Origin: JBBRHH01 sp038222915
GTDB taxonomy: Bacteria; Planctomycetota; Phycisphaerae; Tepidisphaerales; Tepidisphaeraceae
Assembly (NCBI GenBank): GCA_038222915.1
Contig: JBBRHH010000115.1
Coordinates: forward strand, 1 to 12,823
Direction of reading: 5' to 3'
DNA: 12,823 nt
How positions within the stretch are numbered: position 1 is the first letter of the stretch; each line of letters begins with the position of its first letter. The notes beneath the pieces are model-generated. The model was not told the origin of the DNA and searched no databases. It was given only the letters and a program-made list of their open reading frames with translations. Below are positions 1 to 6,258 of the stretch, piece after piece. The translations under genes and the position numbers were made by a program.

Positions 1-394
1 CAAAACCTTCGAGGCCGATCTCCCGGTGATGCTTGCGATGATCCTTTCCATGAAGACGGACGCGGCGGTCATTCAGGACAAAACGCGGCAGAATATCGAT
101 GCCAGCAACCGGCGTTTTGCCGCCATGCAACAGGCCCACAAGGAGCAGATGGCCAGCTACGACGCTCAGAATAAAGCGTGGGAAGCGCGGCAGGTGACCC
201 AGTCGCGCAGCAACGCCGATTTTGATGAGACGATTCGCGGCTATCGAACCATGGAGGATACGCGGACGGGTGAGAAGACGAGCGTAAATCTCGGCAACAT
301 CGACAAGGTCGTGGATACGCTCAATGAAGCCGATCCGGGGCGCTACAAACAGATCCCGTTGCGGGATGAAGTTGCGCCCGTGCCGGGAAAGTAA
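1..394 (+). CDS. C-terminal part of an unrecognised protein
   Basis: The reading frame is open from the left edge (first full codon at base 2) to a TAA at 392-394, so this is the last ~130 residues of a longer protein. A GTG at 26 could serve as a start, but no ribosome binding site precedes it and the codons upstream stay open. The segment begins with a short hydrophobic stretch (LPVMLAMILSM), continues into a charged, glutamine-rich, probably coiled-coil helix (roughly residues 20-70, many Q, K, R and A), and ends in a compact region with the pieces DTRTGEKTSVNLGN, DPGRYKQIP and LRDE that looks like a folded conserved tail. I do not recognise the family and assign no function. The frame is convincing because codon use is biased and the C-terminus is well ordered. 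Confidence 0.7.
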   Translation, partial: KTFEADLPVMLAMILSMKTDAAVIQDKTRQNIDASNRRFAAMQQAHKEQMASYDAQNKAWEARQVTQSRSNADFDETIRGYRTMEDTRTGEKTSVNLGNIDKVVDTLNEADPGRYKQIPLRDEVAPVPGK

Positions 395-483
395 GCGCAG
401 ATATTTATCCATTGTCGTTGGATGGAAATTCTGTTTATTAACTGGATCGGCCGCCCAGCGCGGCCAATCATCACGATTCAATC

Positions 484-489
484 AAGGAG
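484..489 (+). promoter_or_regulatory. Ribosome binding site retained upstream of the broken dps
   Basis: AAGGAG lies 7 nt before the ATG at 497. It marks where the ancestral dps gene began, and shows that the start region survived while the following coding sequence was lost or shifted. Confidence 0.6.
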
Positions 490-496
490 TTAAATC

Positions 497-923
497 ATGC
501 GCACTGCAAAAGAAAACGGTAAGCTGGCATCACTGGCAGGTGACCGGCCACACGTTCTATCAGCTTCATCTGCTGTTCGATAAGCATTCCGGTGAGCAGG
601 CCGAGCTGGTGGATACAATTGCCGAGCGAATCATGCTGCTGGGCGGCGTCAGCATCGCGATGGCGGCCGATGTGGCCGAGGCAACGAACATTCCAAGGCC
701 CCCCAAAGGCCGCGAAGCGGTACCCGTGCAGATCTCCCGTCTCGCCGAGGCACATGAGATCATCCTGATCGCATCGCGCAAGGCCGCGAAGGCGGCCGCC
801 GATGCGGGCGACGATGGAACCAACGACCTGCTCATCAGCGATGTGGTGCGGACCAACGAGCTTCAGTCCTGGTTCCTGGCCGAGCACGTGGTGCCCGGGC
901 CACTCGTCGTCGCCGACGAGTAG
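497..923 (+). pseudogene. Dps/ferritin-like protein, 5' deleted and frameshifted
   Basis: Dps proteins are 12-subunit ferritin-like shells that oxidise and store iron and protect DNA from peroxide. From about base 525 one frame carries a clear Dps body: HHWQVTGHTFYQLHLLFDKH, then VDTIAERIMLLGG, then HEIILIASRKAAK, GDDGTNDLL and a final helix to the stop at 921-923. The expected ferroxidase ligands are visible (His of HHWQVTG, Asp and Glu of DTIAER). This frame has no usable start: its only upstream ATGs (324, 366) lie inside the preceding gene, and the sequence between is not Dps-like. A good ribosome binding site (AAGGAG, 484-489) and ATG at 497 exist but read MRTAKENGKLAS in a different frame and stop at 581-583. 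The first Dps helix, some 30-40 residues, is absent. The simplest reading is an internal deletion that removed helix A and changed frame. A sequence or assembly error, or +1 recoding, are alternatives. The length from 497 is about 140 residues against 150-180 for intact relatives. Confidence 0.75.
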
Positions 924-1008
924 GATCCTGTTGAGATCGTATTGGGATTTGTTTACCCTTTGGAATGAGGGTTGACCGTTTTTTGTGTGGGTGTGAGAGT
1001 TGTTCCTT

Positions 1009-1272
1009 ATGCCCGAATTGATTGCGTTTGTAGTCGTGTCTGAAGACGGATCGCCGGTGGCCGCGTCGTTGGCGCATTCGCAGTGGGAGGCCTGGCGGCG
1101 GTTCTTGCTCGAAATGGACGGGACTTACTCCGCGACCACCCACAATGAGCGCATCGCCGAGTACATCGGCGGGGGCTACGAGATGCGCGAGTGCGATGTA
1201 ACGGTCAGGCCGCCGGAAGTGACGGAGGAGCAGGAAATCATAGAATCCGGGGACGGAATCGCGGAGTTGTAA
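1009..1272 (+). CDS. Small hypothetical protein, 87 aa
   Basis: The protein starts MPELIAFVVVSEDG and ends in an acidic tail (EVTEEQEIIESGDGIAEL). I do not recognise a family. The N-terminal VVVSEDGSPVAASLAHSQWEAWRRF looks like a beta strand and turn followed by an amphipathic helix, and the central part has several glycines (YIGGGYEMREC). There is no signal peptide or membrane segment. ATG 1009 is preferred over an in-frame TTG at 1000; a weak GAGAG lies about 10 nt upstream, so translation initiation may be modest. It follows the dps remnant by 85 nt on the same strand and converges with the lipoprotein gene, leaving only 9 nt between the two stop codons. It is probably a real small cytosolic protein, because its amino-acid composition is balanced and the competing frames are not protein-like. 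Confidence 0.6.
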   Translation: MPELIAFVVVSEDGSPVAASLAHSQWEAWRRFLLEMDGTYSATTHNERIAEYIGGGYEMRECDVTVRPPEVTEEQEIIESGDGIAEL

Positions 1273-1281
1273 ACCGGCAGA

Positions 1282-1608
1282 TCAGCGATAGCTCACGCCC
1301 ACTTTTTCGATGGTCGCGTGACGCAGATAGTGATCGGTGTGATCGTTGGTCTGCCAGTCGTCGGTCCGGATGTCGAAGAAGGTTGTCGTCAGTTCGTCGT
1401 AGCTCACAAAGGCGCTGGGCATCCGGTTTTCGCGGGCCAGATCGAGCCGTGGCGTATTGGCCAGCGGCGGCGGATCAAAGACCAAGGCGGCAGACGGCGT
1501 ATCCTCATACTGAGCCAGATACAGCGGCGGGGCGCTCATTTTCGTCCGAGGATGGCTCTGGCAGCCCAAGGCGCACAAGACCACAATTAAGCTAACTCCA
1601 CTCCTCAT
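1282..1608 (-). CDS. Small predicted lipoprotein, 108 aa
   Basis: The N-terminus MRSGVSLIVVLCALGC is a short lipoprotein signal peptide: Arg at position 2, a hydrophobic core, and a lipobox-like ALGC with the acylated cysteine at residue 16. The -3/-2 residues (Ala-Leu) are swapped from the textbook L-A/S-G/A-C, so processing is likely but not certain. The mature part is about 90 residues, rich in Pro, Asp and Thr, with FDPPPLANTPRLDL, a central SYDELTTTFFDIRTDD and a basic, aromatic end (IEKVGVSYR). An AGGGGG sequence lies a few nt upstream of the ATG. No known domain is evident; short lipoproteins of this style occur in planctomycetes, but I cannot name a function. The gene lies downstream of cysE on the same strand after a 261-nt gap, so co-transcription is possible but not required. 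Confidence 0.7.
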   Translation of the reverse strand: MRSGVSLIVVLCALGCQSHPRTKMSAPPLYLAQYEDTPSAALVFDPPPLANTPRLDLARENRMPSAFVSYDELTTTFFDIRTDDWQTNDHTDHYLRHATIEKVGVSYR

Positions 1609-1869
1609 ATCCCCCTGATTTCAAAATGAGTGCCACGATGGCAATTGTGCGAACTGGGTTATTACAGGCTGTCTGGGTCGAGTGGGGATGTGTCGGATGT
1701 GGCGTTTGGGCAACGCGGATTGTCGCTGGGAGACAACGTTGCTCTGCCCCGTCGGATAAAAAAGCGGCGCGAGCATGGGTTGGACATCAGTATGATGGTA
1801 GATGTGGATGCCCAGCAACATTGTCGCGTGAAGACGACGCGTAATCCGCCTCATTATCGGAGCCCCGGA
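1609..1869. other. Intergenic region between the lipoprotein gene and cysE
   Basis: These 261 nt separate the lipoprotein start (minus) from the cysE stop (minus). Short open frames on both strands are low-complexity translations without family features. An inverted repeat CCGGAT/ATCCGG (1865-1870 and 1882-1887) straddles the cysE stop codon but is not followed by a U-run on the minus strand, so it is not a convincing terminator. The promoter of the lipoprotein gene should lie here; I cannot point to a clear box. Confidence 0.4.
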
Positions 1870-2826
1870 TCAAATACTGAAATCCGGCACAAACTCATCC
1901 TTTTTCTTCGTCCGCCGCTCCCGGAACTTCAGCTTCTGCGTCTCCATGCTCACCTGCGTAAACGGTGCAACGCTAGCAGTGATGAACACGTTGCCGCCGA
2001 TCACCGCATTCCGGCCGATCACCGTATCGCCACCCAGGATCGTGGCCCCCGCATAAATCGTCACGTTGTCTTCAATCGTCGGATGACGCTTCTGTCCCCG
2101 CAGCATCTGGCCAAAGTGCGGGCTGAGCGCGCCCAGCGTCACGCCCTGATACAGCTTCACATTGTTGCCGATCTCCGTCGTCTCGCCGACCACGACACCC
2201 GTGCCGTGGTCGATGAAAAAACTCTGCCCAAGCTTCGCGCCCGGGTGGATGTCGATGCCGGTCTGGCTGTGCGCGTGCTCGGTCATGATGCGCGGCAGAA
2301 GCGGTACGTCGAGTTTGTGCAGTTCGTGGGCGAGACGCTGGATGGTGATGGCCAGCAGCCCGGGGTAGCAGAAAATCGTTTCGTCGGTGTTGCGGGCGGC
2401 CGGGTCGCCCTCGAAGGCGGCACGTACATCCGTGGCAAGGATCTCGCGCACGGCCGGAATCCGCTCAAAAAATTTCGCGACGATATCGGCCGCCAGATCG
2501 TCGCAGTCATGGCAGTCGCCTTCGCCGTTGCTCTCCGGGATCTGCTCGCGATACCGCAGGCTGCAGCGCACCTGGTCGTAGAGCAGGTCGGTCAGCTTCG
2601 TGGTCAGTTCGCCGATGAAATAGGTGATGTTCTGCTTGGTCAGTCCCTGCTTGCCGAAGTAGCCGGGAAAGATGAGCTGGCGCAGCCGGGTCATGCAGTC
2701 GATGATCACATCACGACTGGGCAGGTAAACGCGATTGAGATGCTGCATCGTCGGCTGCGACACAATGCTCTGCACAAGCGCGTCGACGACGGCGGGGGTT
2801 TGCTGATCAAGTTCCTGGCGCGTCAT
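1870..2826 (-). CDS. cysE: Serine O-acetyltransferase (EpsC/CysE type)
   Basis: This enzyme transfers acetyl from acetyl-CoA to L-serine, giving O-acetylserine, the first step of cysteine synthesis in the cytosol. The protein has 318 residues: an alpha-helical N-terminal domain (about 1-185, including DEIIF-like TDETIFCYPGLLAI at 148-160) and a left-handed beta-helix of hexapeptide repeats (about 190-290). The catalytic pair is visible as Asp192 in GIDIHPGAKLG and His207 in IDHGTGVVVGE, with the usual 15-residue spacing; RHPTIED and IYAGATILGG follow. Length and domain order match the longer EpsC-like enzymes rather than the ~270-residue E. coli form. The start MTRQELDQQ is chosen because the upstream in-frame extension (to 2988) is rich in His and Pro and not family-like; its Shine-Dalgarno is weak. 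A TATCAT box (minus, 2862-2857) would give a leader of about 24 nt. The last residue is isoleucine, as needed for binding CysK. The gene is divergent from the glmM-like gene. Confidence 0.93.
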   Translation of the reverse strand: MTRQELDQQTPAVVDALVQSIVSQPTMQHLNRVYLPSRDVIIDCMTRLRQLIFPGYFGKQGLTKQNITYFIGELTTKLTDLLYDQVRCSLRYREQIPESNGEGDCHDCDDLAADIVAKFFERIPAVREILATDVRAAFEGDPAARNTDETIFCYPGLLAITIQRLAHELHKLDVPLLPRIMTEHAHSQTGIDIHPGAKLGQSFFIDHGTGVVVGETTEIGNNVKLYQGVTLGALSPHFGQMLRGQKRHPTIEDNVTIYAGATILGGDTVIGRNAVIGGNVFITASVAPFTQVSMETQKLKFRERRTKKKDEFVPDFSI

Positions 2827-3043
2827 GGGGCGGTGCTCTTTCGAATGAGAGGTGTGATGATAGGCGGGGTGCTGGTTGCGATCACCCCGATCACTAGTCA
2901 GTTGAGACGCGTGGTACAGCGGCAGCGCGACTGGATCGGGCGTGGCATGCCATGATCTTAAGCCTTGCGGGGATAAGCGGCAAACCAATAATGCCGATTG
3001 GAGCGGTGGAAACTACGGCACTCTCCCAGAGAATCGGTACCGG

Positions 3044-3049
3044 TATAAA
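3044..3049 (+). promoter_or_regulatory. Candidate -10 box of the glmM-like gene
   Basis: GGTATAAAT contains a near-consensus TATAAA. Transcription would begin near 3056, giving a leader of about 17 nt that contains the AAGGA ribosome binding site at 3064-3068. No good -35 box is visible at 17 nt. If this box is real, the ATG at 3049 overlaps it and cannot be the start codon, which supports 3073. Confidence 0.35.
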
Positions 3050-3072
3050 TGGATTTTGCGCGGAAGGATGAC

Positions 3073-4446
3073 ATGGAAGCATTGATGATTGGCGTTTCGG
3101 GCATGCGGGGCACGGTTGGAGGCACGCTTACGCCGGTAGTGATCGGGCAGATGGCGGCCGCCTACGCCCGATGGCTTGTCGAAACCCAAAAACCCATCGG
3201 CCCACATTTTCGCATCGTCTTCGGCCGCGATTCCCGCCCCAGCGGCTTCTGGGTCCGCGATGCGGCCGTCGCGTCACTCGTCGCCAGCGGCATCGAAGTC
3301 ATCGATCTCGACGTCGTCACCACGCCCGGCGTCGCCATGATGGTCAAACACCTCGGCGCAGACGGCGGCCTCATCGCCACCGCCTCCCACAATCCCATCC
3401 AGTGGAACGGAATGAAGTTCCTCAACGCCCAGTCGGTGGCGTTGCCGCCGACCAGCGCCGAGCAGATCAAGGCAAGATATCTCGCGGCCGAGAGCGGCTA
3501 CGTCCGCGTCGAAAAACTCGTCCCGCCCAAGCGCAACAGCGAAACCCACGCCCTCCACATCAAACGTGTGCTCGACCATGTCGACGTGCTGGGCATTTCC
3601 ACCAAGCGCTACAAGGTCGTCGTCGACAGCGTGAACGGCGCTGGCGCAGTCACCAGCGCCACGCTCATCAGCAAACTGGGCGGCCAGCTCGTTCATCTCA
3701 ACGCAACGCCCGACGGCCAGTTCCCCCACGAGCCCGAACCCACCGCCCAGAACCTGACCGGCCTGGCCGACTCCATGAAGCGCCAGCGCGCCGACGTTGG
3801 CTTTGCGCAAGACCCAGACGCCGACCGCCTCGCCATCGTGGACGAAAACGGCGTCTACATCGGCGAGGAATATTCCCTCGCCCTCGCCGCCAAATACCTT
3901 CTCGGAAAACGTCCCGGCGTCGCCGTCACCAATCTCTCCAGCAGCCGCATGCTCGACGACATCGCCGCCGCCAACGGCAGCACCGTCGTGCGCACCGCCG
4001 TCGGCGAAGCCAACGTCGTCGCGGCCATGGTCGAACACAACGCCACTATCGGCGGCGAAGGCAACGGCGGCGTCATCGATCTGCGCATCGTCCCTGGCCG
4101 CGATTCACTCGTCGGCATGGCGTATGTGCTTCAGTTGATGGCCTCAACCGGAAAGTCGATCAGCCAGCTCGTGGCCGAGATCCCGCGCTACGAGATTGTG
4201 AAGACCAAGTTCGAATGCCGTCGGGAAGATGCAAACAAAGTAGTCGAGGTCTTGAAGAAAGAGTTCGCCAACGAGAAGGTGGATACGCAGGACGGAATTC
4301 GCATCGACTGGGACCGGGCCTGGGTGCACGCCCGCCCCAGCAACACCGAGCCGATCATGCGCATCATCGCCGAAGCCCCCGACCGCCCGACGGCCGAGGC
4401 GCGGGTGGCGCAGGTGCAGGCCGTCGTGAAACGCGTGCTGGGATAA
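3073..4446 (+). CDS. Phosphoglucosamine/phosphohexomutase (GlmM-like)
   Basis: Members of the alpha-D-phosphohexomutase family move a phosphate between C6 and C1 of a sugar phosphate; GlmM makes glucosamine-1-phosphate for UDP-GlcNAc and the cell envelope. All four family motifs are visible in the 457-residue protein: catalytic serine Ser105 in ATASHNPIQWNG, magnesium loop DPDADR at 247-252, sugar-binding loop GEGNGG at 328-333, and phosphate-binding loop RPSNTEP at 421-427. The N-terminus IGVSGMRGTVGG is also typical. The GEGNGG loop differs from the GEQSG of proteobacterial GlmM, so substrate specificity (glucosamine, glucose or mannose phosphate) is not settled by sequence reading alone. 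ATG 3073 is chosen because AAGGA lies 4 nt before it, whereas the in-frame ATG at 3049 has no ribosome binding site and overlaps a likely -10 box. The CPBP gene follows after 21 nt and is probably co-transcribed. Confidence 0.9.
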   Translation: MEALMIGVSGMRGTVGGTLTPVVIGQMAAAYARWLVETQKPIGPHFRIVFGRDSRPSGFWVRDAAVASLVASGIEVIDLDVVTTPGVAMMVKHLGADGGLIATASHNPIQWNGMKFLNAQSVALPPTSAEQIKARYLAAESGYVRVEKLVPPKRNSETHALHIKRVLDHVDVLGISTKRYKVVVDSVNGAGAVTSATLISKLGGQLVHLNATPDGQFPHEPEPTAQNLTGLADSMKRQRADVGFAQDPDADRLAIVDENGVYIGEEYSLALAAKYLLGKRPGVAVTNLSSSRMLDDIAAANGSTVVRTAVGEANVVAAMVEHNATIGGEGNGGVIDLRIVPGRDSLVGMAYVLQLMASTGKSISQLVAEIPRYEIVKTKFECRREDANKVVEVLKKEFANEKVDTQDGIRIDWDRAWVHARPSNTEPIMRIIAEAPDRPTAEARVAQVQAVVKRVLG

Positions 4447-4467
4447 TTGCACCATGCAGAGATCAGC

Positions 4468-5148
4468 ATGAATCGACAGCCAGGCGAAGCGTTTGGTCGC
4501 GCCGTCGAGCTGACGCTCTTCTATTTCCTTGCGCCGTTGCTGGTACTAACCGGCATCTGGCCCTCGCGCCTCAAGATGCTTTTGCTGCTGCTCGTTGCCC
4601 TCTGGGCAATCGCAGTCGCATGGCGACGACAAGCGCCGCTCGCAACGCTCGGCCTCGGCGCAAACGGACGCCGCGAACTCCCGCCCGCCCTGCGCATCGG
4701 GCTTTCCATCTGGGCGCTATGCTTCCTCCTCGCCGCATTGTTCCAGCGGATGGCCGGCCATCGGTTGTTCCCACTGGTGGAAAGTAAGCCACTCTTCTTC
4801 CTGCTCATCTGCATCGTCTATGCCGGATCGGTCGCAGTTCAGGAGTTCCTGTTCCGCAGCTTCTATTTCTGGCGCTACGACGGACTGCTTGCGCGCTGGC
4901 TGCTGATTGCGCTCAATATCCTTTCATTTGGCTGGATGCACATCGTTTTCGGATCGTGGATTTCAGTTGCCCTCACCATCATCGGCGGCGCGATTTTCGA
5001 CTGCGTCTATCTGCGGCATCGCAGCTTGATCGGCGTGTGCATCGTGCACCTGGCCTTTGGCCTGAGCGTCTTCGCGATGGGATATGGAAAATATTTCTAC
5101 GGCGCAAGCGATCTGGTCGCGCGTGCACTGCAATCGATCGCGCCGTGA
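4468..5148 (+). CDS. CPBP-family intramembrane metalloprotease-like protein
   Basis: This 226-residue polytopic membrane protein has about six to seven hydrophobic segments (roughly 14-31, 36-51, 74-92, 108-125, 142-160, 163-180, 186-206). It carries the CPBP/CAAX-protease signature: a first motif QEFLFR (Glu126, Arg130), a second motif FGWMH (His158), and a third histidine, His194, in IVHLAFG. Family members cleave prenylated or other substrates within the membrane, or act in bacteriocin self-immunity; the substrate here is unknown. The first motif has Gln125 where EExxxR is usual, and the residue four after His194 is Gly rather than Asn or Asp, so catalytic competence deserves caution. ATG 4468 is preferred to the in-frame TTG at 4447, which almost abuts the upstream stop; AGAG about 7 nt upstream is a weak ribosome binding site. 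It probably shares a transcript with the glmM-like gene. Confidence 0.8.
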   Translation: MNRQPGEAFGRAVELTLFYFLAPLLVLTGIWPSRLKMLLLLLVALWAIAVAWRRQAPLATLGLGANGRRELPPALRIGLSIWALCFLLAALFQRMAGHRLFPLVESKPLFFLLICIVYAGSVAVQEFLFRSFYFWRYDGLLARWLLIALNILSFGWMHIVFGSWISVALTIIGGAIFDCVYLRHRSLIGVCIVHLAFGLSVFAMGYGKYFYGASDLVARALQSIAP

Positions 5149-5184
5149 CATATTACCGGTGGACGAGAACGTGGGCGCGGCCTG

Positions 5185-5190
5185 TATAAT
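5185..5190 (+). promoter_or_regulatory. TATAAT -10 box placed for a leaderless transcript
   Basis: CTGTATAAT ends 6 nt before the A of the ATG at 5197. Initiation at the usual distance after a -10 box would fall on or next to the start codon, and no Shine-Dalgarno precedes the ATG. The hexamer 17 nt upstream (GACGAG, 5162-5167) is not a -35 consensus. The same CTGTATA core precedes the TPR gene at 10536. Confidence 0.45.
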
Positions 5191-5196
5191 CCAGAA

Positions 5197-6129
5197 ATGA
5201 AGAAGACCTTTCTCGGGAAAACGGGATATCCAGTCTCGCCCCTGGGCTTCGGCGGAGCGCCGGTCGGCTATCTGAAAACCGAACGCGATCGCGTGTCGAA
5301 GATCCTGAATTTCATGCTCGATTCGGGCGTAAACCTCATCGACACCGCCGCCTCCTACGAAGGCTCCGAGGAAATGATCGCCGCCACTGTCGGCCATCGC
5401 CGCGGCGAATTCGTCCTCGTCTCAAAATGCGGCGGAAAGCTCCCCGACATCGACGCACCGGCGTGGTCTGCCGAAATGGTCATGCAGTCCGTCGAGCGCT
5501 CACTCCGCCGTCTCAAGACCGATCAGGTCGACGTCATGCTTCTGCACAGTTGCGATCTCGCCACGCTGAAAAAAGGCGAAGCGCTCGGCGCACTCGTGAA
5601 AGCCGTCGAGGCCGGCAAGGTGCGTTATGCGGGCTACTCCGGCGACAACGAAACCGCCGCCTATGCCGCCACCCTCGACGAAATCGCGGTCGTGCAGACG
5701 TCCATCAGCATCGCGGATCAAATCAACATCGACATGGTCCTGCCGCACGCATTTCGAAATGAAGTCGGAGTGATGGCCAAGCGGCCCATCGCCAACGCTG
5801 CATGGAAGGATTCGAAACATCAGCCGGGACTCTATGCCAACTACGCCAGCGTCTACCACGACCGCCTGAAGCAGATGAAATTCCGCCCGGCCGACGTCGG
5901 CATCGATGGCCCCGACGAAAAAGCCTGGCCTGAGCTCTCGCTGCGATTCACACTCTCACAGCCCGGCGTGAACGTGGCCATTATCGGCACAACCAATCCC
6001 GAAAACGCGATGTCAAACATCGCCGCCGTCGAACACGGACCACTCGCCCCCGCCGCCCTGCACAAGATTCGCGCGGCGTTTCTCCAGGCGCAATCAAAGT
6101 CAGGAACGGCTTGGGCCGGCCAGCAATAG
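5197..6129 (+). CDS. Aldo/keto reductase
   Basis: Aldo/keto reductases are NADPH-dependent TIM-barrel enzymes that reduce aldehydes and ketones. The 310-residue protein matches the family over its whole length. The catalytic tetrad is visible as Asp49 and Tyr54 in NLIDTAASY, Lys77 in LVSKCGG, and His117 in VMLLHSCD. The conserved opening LGKTGYPVSPLGFGG and the late cofactor region IIGTTNPENAMSNI (about 266-279) are present. The protein lacks a signal peptide, so it should be cytosolic. The physiological substrate cannot be read from sequence. It sits 48 nt after the CPBP gene, but a TATAAT box just before the ATG suggests its own transcript. There is no ribosome binding site; MKKTFLGKTG is the natural family N-terminus, which fixes the start despite that. 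Confidence 0.92.
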   Translation: MKKTFLGKTGYPVSPLGFGGAPVGYLKTERDRVSKILNFMLDSGVNLIDTAASYEGSEEMIAATVGHRRGEFVLVSKCGGKLPDIDAPAWSAEMVMQSVERSLRRLKTDQVDVMLLHSCDLATLKKGEALGALVKAVEAGKVRYAGYSGDNETAAYAATLDEIAVVQTSISIADQINIDMVLPHAFRNEVGVMAKRPIANAAWKDSKHQPGLYANYASVYHDRLKQMKFRPADVGIDGPDEKAWPELSLRFTLSQPGVNVAIIGTTNPENAMSNIAAVEHGPLAPAALHKIRAAFLQAQSKSGTAWAGQQ

Positions 6130-6141
6130 ACGCCCCAAATG

Positions 6142-6173
6142 GGAATATTCCGCACCGTTTGATGGTATATTCC
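6142..6173. repeat. Two GGWATATTCC boxes 22 bp apart upstream of msrA
   Basis: GGAATATTCC (6142-6151) is a perfect 10-bp palindrome, and GGTATATTCC (6164-6173) repeats it with one change. Their starts are 22 bp apart, about two helical turns, so a dimeric regulator could bind both on one face of the DNA. The second box also contains a TATATT that could act as a -10 element for the msrA transcript. The AT-rich core contrasts with the GC-rich surroundings. A chance pair is possible. Confidence 0.3.
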
Positions 6174-6258
6174 TAAACGCTGTCGCCTCCATGCCAGCCC
6201 CGATCTTGGGCCTAAAATGTGGAGTCGCTTCGGACCGTTCCTCAAACTGGAGCAACCT

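Noticed and set aside
495..887. Minus-strand frame across the dps remnant
   Set aside because: It is the mirror of the Dps body, with no start signal or family similarity.
1865..1887. CCGGAT/ATCCGG hairpin at the cysE stop codon as a terminator
   Set aside because: The stem is only six pairs with an 11-nt loop, and no T-run follows on the minus strand.
1630..2955. A long plus-strand open frame (441 codons)
   Set aside because: It runs antisense to cysE, has an Arg/His-rich composition and no family feature; the opposite strand carries a complete serine acetyltransferase with catalytic residues.
4447..4467. TTG at 4447 as the start of the CPBP protein
   Set aside because: It abuts the upstream stop and has no ribosome binding site; the added residues MHHAEIS carry no family feature, and ATG 4468 gives a normal N-terminus.
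3171..4787. A 538-codon plus-strand frame overlapping the glmM-like and CPBP genes
   Set aside because: Its translation is almost entirely Arg, Pro, His and Gln, typical of an out-of-frame reading of GC-rich coding DNA; it crosses two real genes.
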